Of a DNA stretch of 64,000 nucleotides, positions 33,345 to 44,005 are shown one piece after another; the first letter of the stretch is position 1; each line of letters opens with the position of its first letter. The notes under the pieces were generated by a model. The model did no database searches, had not been told where the DNA came from, and worked only from the letters and a program-made list of their open reading frames with translations. A program made the translations under genes and the position numbers. This DNA comes from Tricholomella constricta (taxonomy: Eukaryota > Basidiomycota > Agaricomycetes > Agaricales > Lyophyllaceae): NCBI GenBank assembly GCA_013368375.1, contig JAACJP010000027.1, forward strand, positions 310,001-374,000, in the 5' to 3' direction.

Positions 33345-33824
33345 TCTACTCAATCCCACGAGTCCGTTTGAAAACAACCGCTGTTACAATTAACATGATC
33401 TCCCACTGTGTGTGAATCGGCACGTGAGCGGAGTCTGAAAGCCGGAAACAAGCGAACCTGCCTCCTGCTTTGCTGGCAAGAAAACCTTCGCGACGAGGTC
33501 TCTATAGGGCGGCACTCTCTAAAGAGTCAAAATAAATATGAATAGTCCCTCTAGCATCAGAAGGAGAAGGATTTTACATGGTAGATTTTGCACATTTTTC
33601 CAACACCTTGTCAATGTCATGTTGACTCCCAAAATACTCGAAAATCATGAGCAGAAGTATCGGTGCCATCTGTAAGTATCCACCCATCATCTACCAGCAT
33701 TTCAAAGACCAGATATCCATATATTAAACACGGTGGTGAACTGCAGAAGCTTTAGACATTTTGAGGTCGACTGAATTATTTGAGCGGGATTTGAAAATAG
33801 ACCTTGGACTCCCAGGCAACCGTA
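33345..33824. repeat. Right inverted arm of the foldback-like element
   Basis: Inverted partner of 26752..27228; ends GGCAACCGTA followed by the CTTCAT target duplication. Confidence 0.8.
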
Positions 33825-33830
33825 CTTCAT

Positions 33831-34340
33831 ACGATCCCTATATTGCTTATAGGCTGCTACTTGACAAGTCTATCGTGCACAAGATGCTCCGTACACTAGT
33901 CTCTTCCCCGACTTATTGGTGAGTAGGCTTCGCTAGACTGGCTTAGGCTGTTCTAGACTTGCTGACTATGTGGGCTAGCTTCACGTTTACAAGTGCCCTT
34001 GAACTTAAGGTGTTGGCTGAGTCTATTACATGTCAACTTCTAGGCGTTGGCTGAGCGTACGAACTGAGGTCCCCGGATGACACCGATTTCGATTATTTAC
34101 GAGCACAAAGGGCCGAGGCGGCTCTAAAAATTATATTTTTGCCGACTTGGATTGTACTGACGACGCGGGACTAAAAGTATATCCTGAGCTTTTAATGCCT
34201 GTGCAGTCTCGTATAGAATAAATTTTGAACACAAATTCTATGTAATACGTGCTTAGCGTAGCGAGAATTCGAAAAGCACGAATGTGGCAGATATCTCGGA
34301 CGTTGTGTGTGAAAGAGGGCCGTTTTAGATTGTACTGCTG
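33831..34340. other. Spacer with FunK1 3'-flank remnants
   Basis: 33831..34000 has no recognised feature. From about 34070 the sequence matches the shared 3' flank of the FunK1 duplicates, including AAAATTATATTTTTGCC and GAAAGCACGAATGTGGCAGAT, which also occur at 4405..4490. Confidence 0.5.
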
Positions 34341-35960
34341 TTAGAAGACCCGCCGTTTTTTCATAGCTGGCCGCCTAGTCGGTGAGTCTGGAGGTATGAT
34401 GGAGTCAGATGAAGAGATACTCTGGTGATATTCGGGTGTGGTCTGTGGGGCGACAAGGAACATCGGCGGCGTGATTGTATCCATTGTAGGATCCAACGTG
34501 GCCGTGACCTGCAGGCATTCCGTGTGGGATTTCCGACGCTTGAGCTCGCGAGTAGTGGCTGCTTCTTGACCCAAGTCGGTGCATTTTTGAAGATCGGAGA
34601 GAGTAGCTTCAAGAAGACGAAAAACGTGGGCATGAATATGATAGTATTCGTTCCCATGGTACACGTAGGCAAGTTTCAGTGTCGCCCACCATTGACGTAC
34701 TAGCGGCTTGAGAGGTTCAAAGCAGGGATGGAAAAGTCGAATAATCGCGGTTTCAAAGATGTCATCCGGGTTGGTATTGGTAAACAATTGTCGCTTTGCC
34801 AACCCCAATTCAAGCTCTTCGGCCTCGAAATATTTGAAGATAGCCTTGGCTAGCTCTCCCCTTGAGGCATATTTCTCGTGACTCGGATTTAGCTCCTCTC
34901 GAAGTATGCCTATGCCTGGGCTGCTGCGCGACAGACAAATATAGATGAGGACCCAAAGGAAAGATTCCATGTCGTGAATGGAATTGTGACTGAAATCGTG
35001 CTTGCCGGGAGCTTTAAAGTAAATCTTCAACGTCGATTGTTGTAGGACTTCTTGACTTATGAAAGGAAGTGTTCCCTGCAGGACGAATGCCATGCCAGCG
35101 AGTTTCAAATTCAAATCTAAAAGAACCGTACACTGCATTTTCTTTTTCGAGCTTTACAGTCGCTGAAGTCTGGCCAACATGCCTCCTGAACGTGGTTATG
35201 ATTATCGTATTTTGTGAATGAGAGGCTTAGAAGTATGCTCACCTCAGGATGGTCCCATCCCAAGTTAGCAATCGTCGCGGATCCTTTTTTGGGGCCAAAA
35301 CGATACCGCTTAACATCTGCTATATATAGGAAAGCACCTTCCTTAGCGTATCGGAAAGCCTCTACGATTGCTTCGTACTGCTTGGTCGCTAGGGGTAGTA
35401 GGGGCATCATTTCAAACTCGGGTACTTCACGAGCGGGAGGGGGTTTAGATCCAAGGGCTTTTTTGGCATGATCAAAGTCTCTGAGACGTCCAAGCGTCTC
35501 TTCGCCATCTTGTCTAGGGGGATAAATCAAAAGGTTTCCGATACTGACATCACGGTGGATGATGAGGTTGTTATGAGCATGAGTTGGTGATCTATGATAG
35601 TGTGCTTAGTAGTTCAGCAACAGCTTTACACATCTGCGGTACAGGCGTACCTTCGACGCACCCATGGAAACATCTAGTAAGCTCCAGTAAGTCACAGAAG
35701 TGCTTGATTGGAGTGCCCACGGGCATAAGGATTTCGGTGTGGACGCGATCCACTACTTTCGTTTTCAGGTTCGTGACTTGCGCTAGCCGAAAGCGACACT
35801 CCGCTTCAACCTCGAATCAAAGCTGTTACATATTGATATGCGAGAATAGCTCGGTTTCGATGTTGCCCTCATTCCGCACTAGTTTCGTGCCCGTAGCGTC
35901 CGCCACAAGCGCAAGCGGAATGATGGCACAACAGGTTGAGGCGTAAGCTTCTACAATCCT
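34341..35960 (-). pseudogene. FunK1 protein kinase pseudogene (mosaic copy)
   Basis: The tail exon 34341..35075 (244 aa, GTLPFISQEVL, HNSIHDMESFLWVL, ending KKRRVF) and the 18-codon exon 35132..35185 are intact. The catalytic exon from 35243 keeps LRDFDHAKK and NLGWDHPE. The join to the N-lobe exon is out of frame, because two extra bases precede the His-Ala-His-Asn codons near 35580. The N-lobe exon has the same extra AT as the copy at 12134..13680, plus a further extra G, bringing stops into frame. Its 5' part and upstream flank match the 12.1-13.7 kb copy, but its tail exon (YFKAPGKHDF) matches the full-length copy at 4528. The N-terminal domain is missing. Confidence 0.75.
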
Positions 35961-36297
35961 GGACAAATTTTTCTATTCCATTAAACTGCCAGCGACATAT
36001 TAATACATATTTATATCAACTTAGAAGCCATAGGTATGCCAACTTTGCGGACGATACCGATTTCAATTACTTAGGAGCACGAAGGACCGAGGACAAATTA
36101 CATTTTTGCCACCTCGTGTCACTACTGGCTCGGACTCGAGACAGAAGGTGTACCCTGTGCTTTGAATGCCTGTGCAGATCCTGTATAGAGTAAATTCTGA
36201 ACACAGATTCTATGTAATATGTGCTAGGATTCGAAAGCACAAATGTGGCAGATAACGACGGTGAGTGAAAGAGGGTCACGTTAAATTGTACTACTAC

Positions 36298-36901
36298 TAC
36301 TGTACTAATACGACCAAGTGTTCACGGCCAGTAAGTGTGACAGCTTTTTTGTAACTGTTCATGTGTTCATGGCGCTCGAGTGACGGTGACACATTGTTCG
36401 AACTGTTCGGCCAAGGTACTATGGCCAGATTTTTGACTGGCCCGAGGATAGCTCATACTGGATGTTTTCTGGCTGTTGTGGCATAAGTATCCATTTATAT
36501 TACCATTGTTCTTCTACAGTATATAAGTAATGTGTTCATCGAGTTCTATTCTCTACCGCTCTGAAAATGGCAGAACCAATACCACCCGAATACAGGCAGG
36601 CTCTACTCCCCGATCCTTCGTTCTCGATATGACAGGAGCTGTGATCGAAGAGTTGGGACGAGGGAAGCGAAAGAAGCTTCGAAATGCTCTCTACACTACG
36701 GAGGCATTCAAATGGTGGGTAGACACAAAGAATTAGAAACCATGGCTTTTAATTCAATTATAGGCACTGTAGGCCGCTTTTTTCTGCCCTCAGTAATATG
36801 TAGCGAAAAAGTGTTCAAAGGTCGCGTGTGACGGTGACGACGTGTTCAGTTCAGAGGCATCCGTGACGGGTGACTGAACACTTGGTCGTATTAGTACAGT
36901 A
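36298..36901. mobile_element. 604-bp TIR element (MITE-like) beside a FunK1 stop codon
   Basis: The ends are perfect inverted repeats of 27 bp (36298..36324 and 36875..36901), beginning TACTGTACTAATACG. The body has many GTTCA-type subterminal repeats. The site without the insertion is visible at the paralogous position 4520..4540 (ATTGTACTACTGTTAGGCG). Here ATTGTACTAC and CTTAGGCG are separated by the element. A 68-codon frame at 36530..36736 shows no known domain. The target duplication is ambiguous because the ends are TAC-rich. Confidence 0.85.
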
Positions 36902-36903
36902 CC

Positions 36904-38640
36904 TTAGGCGACCCGCCGTTTTTTGATAGCTGGCCGCCTAGTCGGTGAGTCCGCAGGTATGGTAGAGTTAGACGAAGATGAGATCCGATGATATTCAGGT
37001 GTAGTTTGTGGGGCAACAATGGACATCGACGGTGTGATTGTGTTCATTGCAGGAGCCAACTTGGCCATGATCTGCAGGGGTTCGCTAAGGGATTCTCGAC
37101 ACTCGAGCTCACAAGTAGTGGCTGCTTCTTGACCCAAGTCGGTGCGTGTTTGAAGAACGGAGAGAGTATCTTCAAGGAGACGAAGAGTGTGGGCATGAAC
37201 ATGATAGTACTCGTTCCCATGGTGCCCATAGGCAAGTTTTAGCGTCGCCCACCATTGGCGTACTAGCGGCTTAAGAGGCTCAAAGTAGGGATGGAAGAGC
37301 CGAACGATCGCGGTTTCGAAGACGCGCTTCCGGTTGGAGAACAATGATCGCTTTGAGTTCGTCAATGTAAGCTCTTCGTCGTCGAAATATTTGAGGATAG
37401 CCTTGGCCAACTCTCCCCTTGAGGCATACTTCTCATGACTCGGGTTTAGCTCTTCTCGAAGCATGCCTATGCCTGGGCCGCTGCGCGTCAGACAAAGATA
37501 AATGAGAACCCAGAGGAAAGACTCCATGTCGTGAACAAAATTGTGACTGAATGTAGATGTGAGCTTTACATCGTCGGCATTGATCATGTCTTCGTCTTCG
37601 TCGTCTTCGTCGTCTAACCTCAACGTCGCTCCTTGCAGGACTTCAACACTTATGAAAGGAAGTGTTCCCTGCGGCAGGACGAGTGTGTCAGCGAATTTCA
37701 AATTCGAATTCAGAAAAAACATACACTGCGTTCCTCTTTTCGAGCTTTGCGGTCGCTGAAGTCAGGCCAACGTATCCCCTAATAATTGCGGTTATGATCA
37801 TTTTTCGTGAATGAGAGGCTTAGAAGTATGCCCACCTCACAATGATCCCAACCCAGGTCGGCAGCTGTCAGAATGAGTCCCTTCTGGGAACCAAACCGAG
37901 ACTTGATTGCAGCCTCTGTGTAAATGATGGCTGCGGGCGTGCTATTGATAAATCGTAACGCCTCCGCAACGGCATCATCTGTGCAAGGATGACCTTTGTG
38001 AACATTGTATGCCTTGAAAAAATCATGCCGCCAGTCGGGAGCACCAGAAGAGGGAAGGGGTATGAATTTGACGGCCTTTTTGGCATGATGAAAGTCAATG
38101 AGACGTCCAAACGTCTCTCCGCCATCAAGTCTAGGGGGATAAATCAAAAGGTTTGCGATACTGACATCGCGGTGGATGATGAGATTGTTATGAGCATGGC
38201 AGTGATCTACAGTGTGTTAGTTCAGCAACAGCTTTAAACATCTGCGGTACAGCCGTACCTTCGACACACCCGCGGAAACATCTAATAAGCTCCAGTAAAT
38301 CACATAAGAGCTTGGTTGGAGTGCCCACGGGCATAAGGATCTGAGTGTGGGCGCGATCCACTAGTTCGTTTTCCTCTTCTTGCGCTAGCCGAAAGCGATA
38401 CTCTTCTCCAGTCAATCGTGTTACATTGATATGCAAGAATAGCTCGGCGTTAGCCTCGTCCTCTTTAAGCACTCGTTTCGTGCCCAGTGCTTCCGTTGAA
38501 AGCGGAAGCGGAATCATGCCACGACGTGAGGCTTGAGCTTGAAGCTTGAACGTTTGAACGTTCCAATCGACGGGCCGATGTGTTGACGCTTGTTTGCAAA
38601 GAAAGTTTCCAAGCTTCAACACCAGACTCGAGCTCGACAT
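36904..38640 (-). CDS. FunK1 protein kinase, N-terminally short form
   Basis: Four exons, complement(36904..37668, 37725..37778, 37836..38206, 38259..38640), 523 aa with consistent phases. Start chosen at the ATG at 38640 (MSSSSLVLKLGNF). The N-lobe has ENELVDRAHTQILMPVG, the catalytic loop NNLIIHRDVSIANLL, and the DFG equivalent LIDFHHAKK, where DFH replaces the DFD of other copies but the metal-binding Asp remains. The tail exon has GTLPFISVEVL, an acidic insert (LDDEDDEDEDMINADD), HDMESFLWVLIYLCL and a basic end KKRRVA. Compared with the 821-aa copy it lacks the first three exons, so it is either a shortened gene or one whose 5' exons diverged. A TIR element ends 2 bp beyond the stop codon and must affect its 3' UTR. 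Confidence 0.8.
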
Positions 38641-38661
38641 TCGACGTTGAGTGATATTCAA

Positions 38662-39339
38662 CCACGTCAGCTCAGGCAGTCTGGCCGACTGGCAGCACCT
38701 GGTACTTCAATGCCTTCACTGTATCGTCCTTCTTTGGTTCAACGGTGTCGGTCAGGTCTTGAGTTTTTCATGAAGACTAGGCGATCAATGAACTGAACTT
38801 ATATACAGGAATTGTGCATTTGTGCATTTGCGATACTTGCTTGTATGGAGAAAAACTCTTGCGTTGTCGTCCTTCTGCTTCCGCGTGACTGACCTCACGC
38901 CATGTTGGAGCTATTTGATTCATTGTGGCGGGGGCATAATGCATGTCGTGGCACGCTTGTCGCGCCATTTTTTGTTTTACAATTGTTATGTGGTCAGATT
39001 ATGAGAAATGAGGGATTTCAGCTGGTGGGCAGAGTCGGTGAGGGGATTCTGCCAAAGGTCTATCAGGCGAAACACCCGCGTCGCAGCATCCGGCCTCCCT
39101 TGTTTTAACGCGATGTTTTTTGGAATGACCTCGACAAATCGCCCGCCCATCGTCAGGTCTATCAGATAATTTTGCTCTTCGATTGGAACTCACTAGCCCT
39201 TGCAGATAACCGCGTCGAGGCGTTTTACCTTTCTCCTAAAGAGACTTGCAAGCAAATAATAGTAAGTTAATATCAACGTGTCTTTTGGCACCTTCTGAAC
39301 GACGCAAATTCAACAGCAAAGTGTCAGCAACCATGGGGG
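38662..39339. other. Spacer, no supported gene
   Basis: Between the FunK1 copy and the ATPase remnant. Short frames at 38822..39108 show no domain. The missing N-terminal half of the ATPase was looked for here and not found. Confidence 0.4.
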
Positions 39340-41329
39340 TTGATTTTGATAACGCTTCGCTGGACCCTCACGCAGAACAAGATGACACTCATGGCCGCAG
39401 GTTTTGTCGACGAGACCTATACCCCCAAGCACTTCCAAGCCATTCTCGCCGACGACGGCGCAGGCGCTACTGATCGTTCAGCTCACCGTCAGCTCTACAA
39501 AGCTGCCGTTCTATGCAACGGTGCTACATTTGATGCTGCTACAGCCGGTCTACCTGTCCAAGAACGCGAAATCAACGGCGACGCCACAGACGGTGCCATC
39601 CTGCGTTTCGTCGAGCTTATGGCTCATGCTTCTGCCATCCGGCGCGAGGCCAACCATCAGATTTTCCAAATTCCGTTTAATTCAAAGAATAAATGGATGC
39701 TTACGATGTACGCGGAGGATAAGCCCTCCGTGGGAGAGAAACGTCCGCAGAGTCTTATATTTGTGAAAGGCGCCCCTGATATTCTTCTTCCTACATGTAC
39801 CTCCTATTGGTCAGCTATCACCAACGACGTCCAGCCATTCGACCCCTCGGCCAGATCGAAGATCATCGCTATTCAAGAGAAGTGGTCCCGCGATGGCGAG
39901 CGCGTTATCCTCGTCTGCATGTGCCACTACGCCCCTTACGCCCCAGTTGTTTCCAACGAATTTGGCGGCGAAATTGGGCGAAGCGGTATTGAGACTCTAA
40001 CTATAATTGGACTCCTCGGTCTTATGGACCCACCTCGTCCCGAGTCTGCGCTCGCTGTTGCGGAGTGTAGGAGAGCTGGCACCCGCTTCTTCATGGTCAC
40101 AGGCGATTTTGGATTGACGGCAGCAGCCATCAGCCGACAAATAGGGATCATCACCTCCCACGGAGAACCTGACTCGTTCGTGGATGTGACCAGGCGTATC
40201 AAACAGCTACCGAATGACCCTCTCCCTACCTGTCGCGTCATTGATAACAGAATCCAATCCAGTCTGGTCCTGGAAGGAAAGGATCTCCTCCGGCTCACAG
40301 AGGCTCATTGGGATGTTCCCACGCGGTACGAAGAGGTCGTCTTCACTCGAACCACACCCGAGCAGAAGTTGAGTATTGTCACTGCGTTCCAGCAACGGGA
40401 CAACGTCGTCGCGGTGACTGGCGATGGGGTAAACGATGCCCCAGCGCTGAAGGCCGCTGACGTTGGTATTGCCATCGTCTCCGGGAGCGATGTTGCGATC
40501 GAGGCTTCAGACTTGGTTCTCATGGGGAGCTTTGATTCTATCATCGGAGGGATTCGACTAGGGCGGTTGGTTTTCCAGAACTTACAAAGTTCATCGCGTA
40601 CCTTCTTTCTGCTGGTGGTTGGTCCGAAATCTGGCCCGTACTCCTCAATGTCTACTTCGGCGTCCCACTTCCCCTTACCCCGTTCCTCATGATCGTTATC
40701 TGCTGCTTCACAGACCTCGCCCCCTGCTTAGCGCTCATCACTGAGAAAGAGGAATTCGACCTCCTCACTCTCCCCCCACGGGATCATCAAAAGGATCACC
40801 TTATCAACGCCAGAATATATGTTCAGGCGTATCTATTCACGCAGTGATGGAAACTGTCACATCCCATGCCATATTCTTTCTCTATATGTGGAAACACGCC
40901 GGCATCCCCGCCCACGCCCTCTTCTTTGCATTCGAGAAGTACAGCGACGGCTTTTATGGACATTCCCAGGAGGCTCTCGAGAAATTCAATGCTACGGGTC
41001 AATGCGTCTATTTCGTGACACTGGTCATTCTGCAATGGGGAAACCTCCTCTCCGTTCGGAACAAGCGCCTTTCGATCTTCCAAGCCGACCCTATCAGTGC
41101 TAAGCGCCGTAATCCCTGGCTTTTTCTCGGTGCGCTCATAGCCTTTGTGATTGCCATCTTCGTAACGGAGGTACCGGGGATCCAGAGGCTTTTCAAAACA
41201 GCTTCTGTGCCCATCGAGTTCTGGTTGATCCCGTTACCGCTGGCTCTGGGCATTCTTGCCATGGACGAAAGCCGCAAGCTTCTGGTTCGCTCGTTCCCCA
41301 AGGGTTCGCTGGCGGGGTTCGCGTGGTGA
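39340..41329 (+). pseudogene. P-type cation ATPase pseudogene (type IIC-like), 3' two-thirds
   Basis: The cytoplasmic N and P domains are well preserved: LTQNKMT, FVKGAPDILLP, GLLGLMDPPRP, FMVTGDFGLTAAAI and VVAVTGDGVNDAPALKAADVG. The phosphorylation motif DKTGT that should precede LTQNKM is destroyed (the frame reads ITLRWTLTQNKM), and the N-terminal membrane half is missing. Near 40588 a base is lost, so the frame leaves KFIAYLLSAGGWSEIWPVLL. Near 40837 a second disruption separates ARIYVQAYLF from METVTSHAIFF. The final frame still encodes the C-terminal transmembrane helices up to 41329. Such pumps move Na+, K+ or H+ across membranes; this copy cannot. Confidence 0.88.
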
Positions 41330-41638
41330 TATGGGAATCCCGTTGGTTAGTTATTTCATTCCCCTCGACTCCATTCGATCACGGACAATCCCTTTAAGGC
41401 CTTTGATCCTACCCTTTCATCACTGTAGCTACAATACGTTGATAATATACCGGAAATAAAAAATCTAGTTACATAACCAAAGAACAGTGAAGGAAAAAAG
41501 AAGGCAAGGCCGGCGTATGCCATTGACATCGGCGACCGCACTGAAAGCAAATAACATTTGATAAGGTACACTAGTAAAATATACGATAACGAGGTGTCCA
41601 CGTTCACGAAATCAAGGAAACAATAATTAATGTCCATT
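41330..41638. other. 3'-3' spacer, nothing recognised
   Basis: A+T-rich spacer between converging genes; no repeat or coding frame was identified. Confidence 0.4.
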
Positions 41639-44005
41639 TTAAACAGCTCTTCTAAGCTTCCTTCTCCTATCCGTGAGCGCCTTGTGGGCCACCTCCTCCA
41701 TCTCAGTTGCATCACTGATCACTGACGTCGCGTCTGCACCATAATAATAGGAAGTAACCGAGCATCCTGACGAAGACGAGCGTGTCACGAGGCTAGCCGG
41801 TCTCTGTTCCGTCGCTCCATCACCGTCTTCCTCTTTCTTCTCACTGACGGTATGCAGCGCGTCCACTCGGATCGTGCTGTGCCTAGAGAACGAGGGGAGA
41901 CGAGGTGCCGGCGGTGGCTGAGCCAAAGCGCCTGACATACCAGATGCCATGGAATAAACGCTGCTGGCGCCTGACAAAGAGTTCCGCATACTTGGTTGCC
42001 TCTGGTTGCCCTTGCCGTGCTGCGAGTCACGTCTGTACGCTTCGGGCTTGAGAAAGGCGGACTGTGGTGGACGAGTGATGAGCGGTGCATTGGAGCCGTG
42101 CGTCGACATGCGGTGGATGGATGTTCCAGCCGAGGAGGGGGCGTTGAGCGTCGCAAAGGAGCCTAAGAGTTGAGGCGTTCCGTATCCGTAGCCGTTGAGT
42201 CCGCGCCCGTGGAAATGCACCCTACCGGTTCCATCATCGCGTTCTTCCAGGGACCACGGCCTTGATGATCCAGTATCTTTCCTGGAGAGAGACTTTTCGT
42301 TGAAGTCGACACCAGAGAAGTTTGATCGGATCGATCTACGGCTTACTACGCCCTGGCGTGGTCGAGGCGTAAGGATGTCATCATCGTCTTCCACATGGCT
42401 CCTCATCAAGGACGGACCGGAAGGCAATGTTGATGCCACTGCATTGAAAGCGTGGGTGAGGTTTGACTTGAGCGATGCGGTCCAGCCGTCGTCTGCCGCC
42501 GCCGGCCCCACACGATCCGCATTCTGTGTTTCGCCAGGCATGGGCAAGCGCTCCCAGTTCCCAGAACCCCCTAGTCGCCGGCTGGCAAAGCTAGACCTTC
42601 TCGTTGATGACCAAGGAACACGCAGACCGTCGCCTTCTAATCCAAGGAACCGGGGCCGGGATCCGGTCTGATTCTCCCTAGGCGTGCCGCACTCGTATTC
42701 GCCATCACCAGGAACGGGGGTGTTCATTCCAAGTGCCGTCGAAGCACGGCTTGAGGCGACAGAAGCATCGCCAGGTGTCACGTTGGCCACTTGTAACGGC
42801 CCGAGGGTCGACATACTCTGGTGCCCGTCCAAGCTTCCATCAGCGTCTAGATAGGAGTTTGTGTAGTGTTGGTATAACGGCAGCGGGTATGCCACACCCT
42901 CCGCGAAAACAGGATATGACCGTGTGTCGGCGAATGGGTCGGGAACATAGCTACTAGAATGTACCGAGCCACGCAGAGTGCTTTTAGACCGTTTTGGTTC
43001 GCCAACGTCACGATCGCCTCGAGGTTCCCATGGAATGACGTCTTGGCTACTTATATCCTTAGATCCTATTCTGTCTATGGGTTGACCGATGAACGTCGCG
43101 TCGCGGCCCTCCTCTAAGCCGTCGTCATTCTGGTGATTTGCCCAAGGGACATTTGCAATTGCGCGCCGACGCTTTGCATGAAGTCGCAAGCGGAATACCC
43201 AGGCTATTATGGCCGCAATCAGACCGATGACAACAATGGTCCCGACGACGATTGCCACATAGAATGGTGCGTGGTGACTTGCGTTATTGGAAGAGATATC
43301 TTCGGACGGGATGGAAGAGGAGGAGGGAGACGCAGACGCAGCCAGAAAAGACGATGTCGGTGTAGCTGATTCTGTGGTCGCCTCAGAAGTCAAGGAGGGT
43401 GAGGAAGCAGTGACCGTCGACACCGCCGTAGCAATAGAAGCGGGTGAGGATGCGATGGACGAGGCTAGAAATGGGACGACAGAAGAAGTAGAAAGTAATG
43501 CAGCGCTCGTGGCACTGATACTTGACAAGGAAGACCAAGACAAGACAGACACAGACGTCACAGAGACAACCGTAGTAGGCGTTGATGAACTTGACCCGTA
43601 GTGTAAAGCAGAAGCGATGGACAGGCGCGATGAGTTTGCTTGAGGAGGCTGACTCGGCGTTGACGTATATTTGATCCTCGACATCGTTAAAGATTGGACA
43701 TATTGTGGCGTTGCACGTTGGGTAGTCGTGGGGGGCAGTGCTGTGATTGATGCGCCTGTATGCACATTGGACACAAGCCTTGTGGGCCCCAAAACGAGCT
43801 GTGAGTCGTAGTCTGGGGTCAATGACAGTCGAGAAGCAGGTTCTGGGAATGTCGACATGAAGTCCATGGCTTGTAAGAGTGAAAAGGCTCCCAGAGCGAC
43901 GAATAAAAAAGATCTCGGCCGGCGAGGATAGTGAAGTGAAAGTATAGGAAGAAATGGACAGCCACTCGGGGACTCCCAATTGAGTCTGATTAGCGGAACA
44001 TTCAT
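41639..44005 (-). CDS. Single-pass membrane protein with Ser/Thr-rich ectodomain, 788 aa
   Basis: One uninterrupted frame of 788 aa. A hydrophobic N-terminal segment (FLFVALGAFSLLQAM, about residues 33-47) may be a signal sequence, and Met47 or Met50 are alternative starts. Residues about 50-240 are Ser/Thr-rich and likely O-glycosylated. One transmembrane helix follows (FYVAIVVGTIVVIGLIAAII, about 248-267), stopped by RLRLHAKRRR. The cytoplasmic tail of about 500 residues is disordered, with charged and Ser-rich stretches and many Arg-Arg-Ser sites. The topology resembles fungal cell-wall stress sensors of the Mid2/Wsc type, but no WSC cysteine domain is present, so function is not assigned. 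Confidence 0.8.
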   Translation of the reverse strand: MNVPLIRLNWESPSGCPFLPILSLHYPRRPRSFLFVALGAFSLLQAMDFMSTFPEPASRLSLTPDYDSQLVLGPTRLVSNVHTGASITALPPTTTQRATPQYVQSLTMSRIKYTSTPSQPPQANSSRLSIASALHYGSSSSTPTTVVSVTSVSVLSWSSLSSISATSAALLSTSSVVPFLASSIASSPASIATAVSTVTASSPSLTSEATTESATPTSSFLAASASPSSSSIPSEDISSNNASHHAPFYVAIVVGTIVVIGLIAAIIAWVFRLRLHAKRRRAIANVPWANHQNDDGLEEGRDATFIGQPIDRIGSKDISSQDVIPWEPRGDRDVGEPKRSKSTLRGSVHSSSYVPDPFADTRSYPVFAEGVAYPLPLYQHYTNSYLDADGSLDGHQSMSTLGPLQVANVTPGDASVASSRASTALGMNTPVPGDGEYECGTPRENQTGSRPRFLGLEGDGLRVPWSSTRRSSFASRRLGGSGNWERLPMPGETQNADRVGPAAADDGWTASLKSNLTHAFNAVASTLPSGPSLMRSHVEDDDDILTPRPRQGVVSRRSIRSNFSGVDFNEKSLSRKDTGSSRPWSLEERDDGTGRVHFHGRGLNGYGYGTPQLLGSFATLNAPSSAGTSIHRMSTHGSNAPLITRPPQSAFLKPEAYRRDSQHGKGNQRQPSMRNSLSGASSVYSMASGMSGALAQPPPAPRLPSFSRHSTIRVDALHTVSEKKEEDGDGATEQRPASLVTRSSSSGCSVTSYYYGADATSVISDATEMEEVAHKALTDRRRKLRRAV

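Larger units (their letters stand above)
26752..33824. mobile_element. Long-TIR foldback-like element, interrupted by a Ngaro-type retrotransposon
   Basis: The outer 477 bp (26752..27228) and 480 bp (33345..33824) are imperfect inverted repeats of each other, beginning TACGGTTGCCTGGGAG. They are flanked by a direct CTTCAT at 26746..26751 and 33825..33830, a 6-bp target-site duplication. Without the nested retrotransposon the element would be about 957 bp and almost entirely two inverted arms, as in a foldback or long-TIR MITE. It has no transposase. A 6-bp duplication does not fit the usual values for hAT (8) or Mutator (9) elements, so the superfamily is left open. Confidence 0.8.

Noticed and set aside
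36530..36736. 68-codon frame inside the 604-bp TIR element as a transposase fragment
   Set aside because: No DDE or other recognisable motif; too short to support coding.
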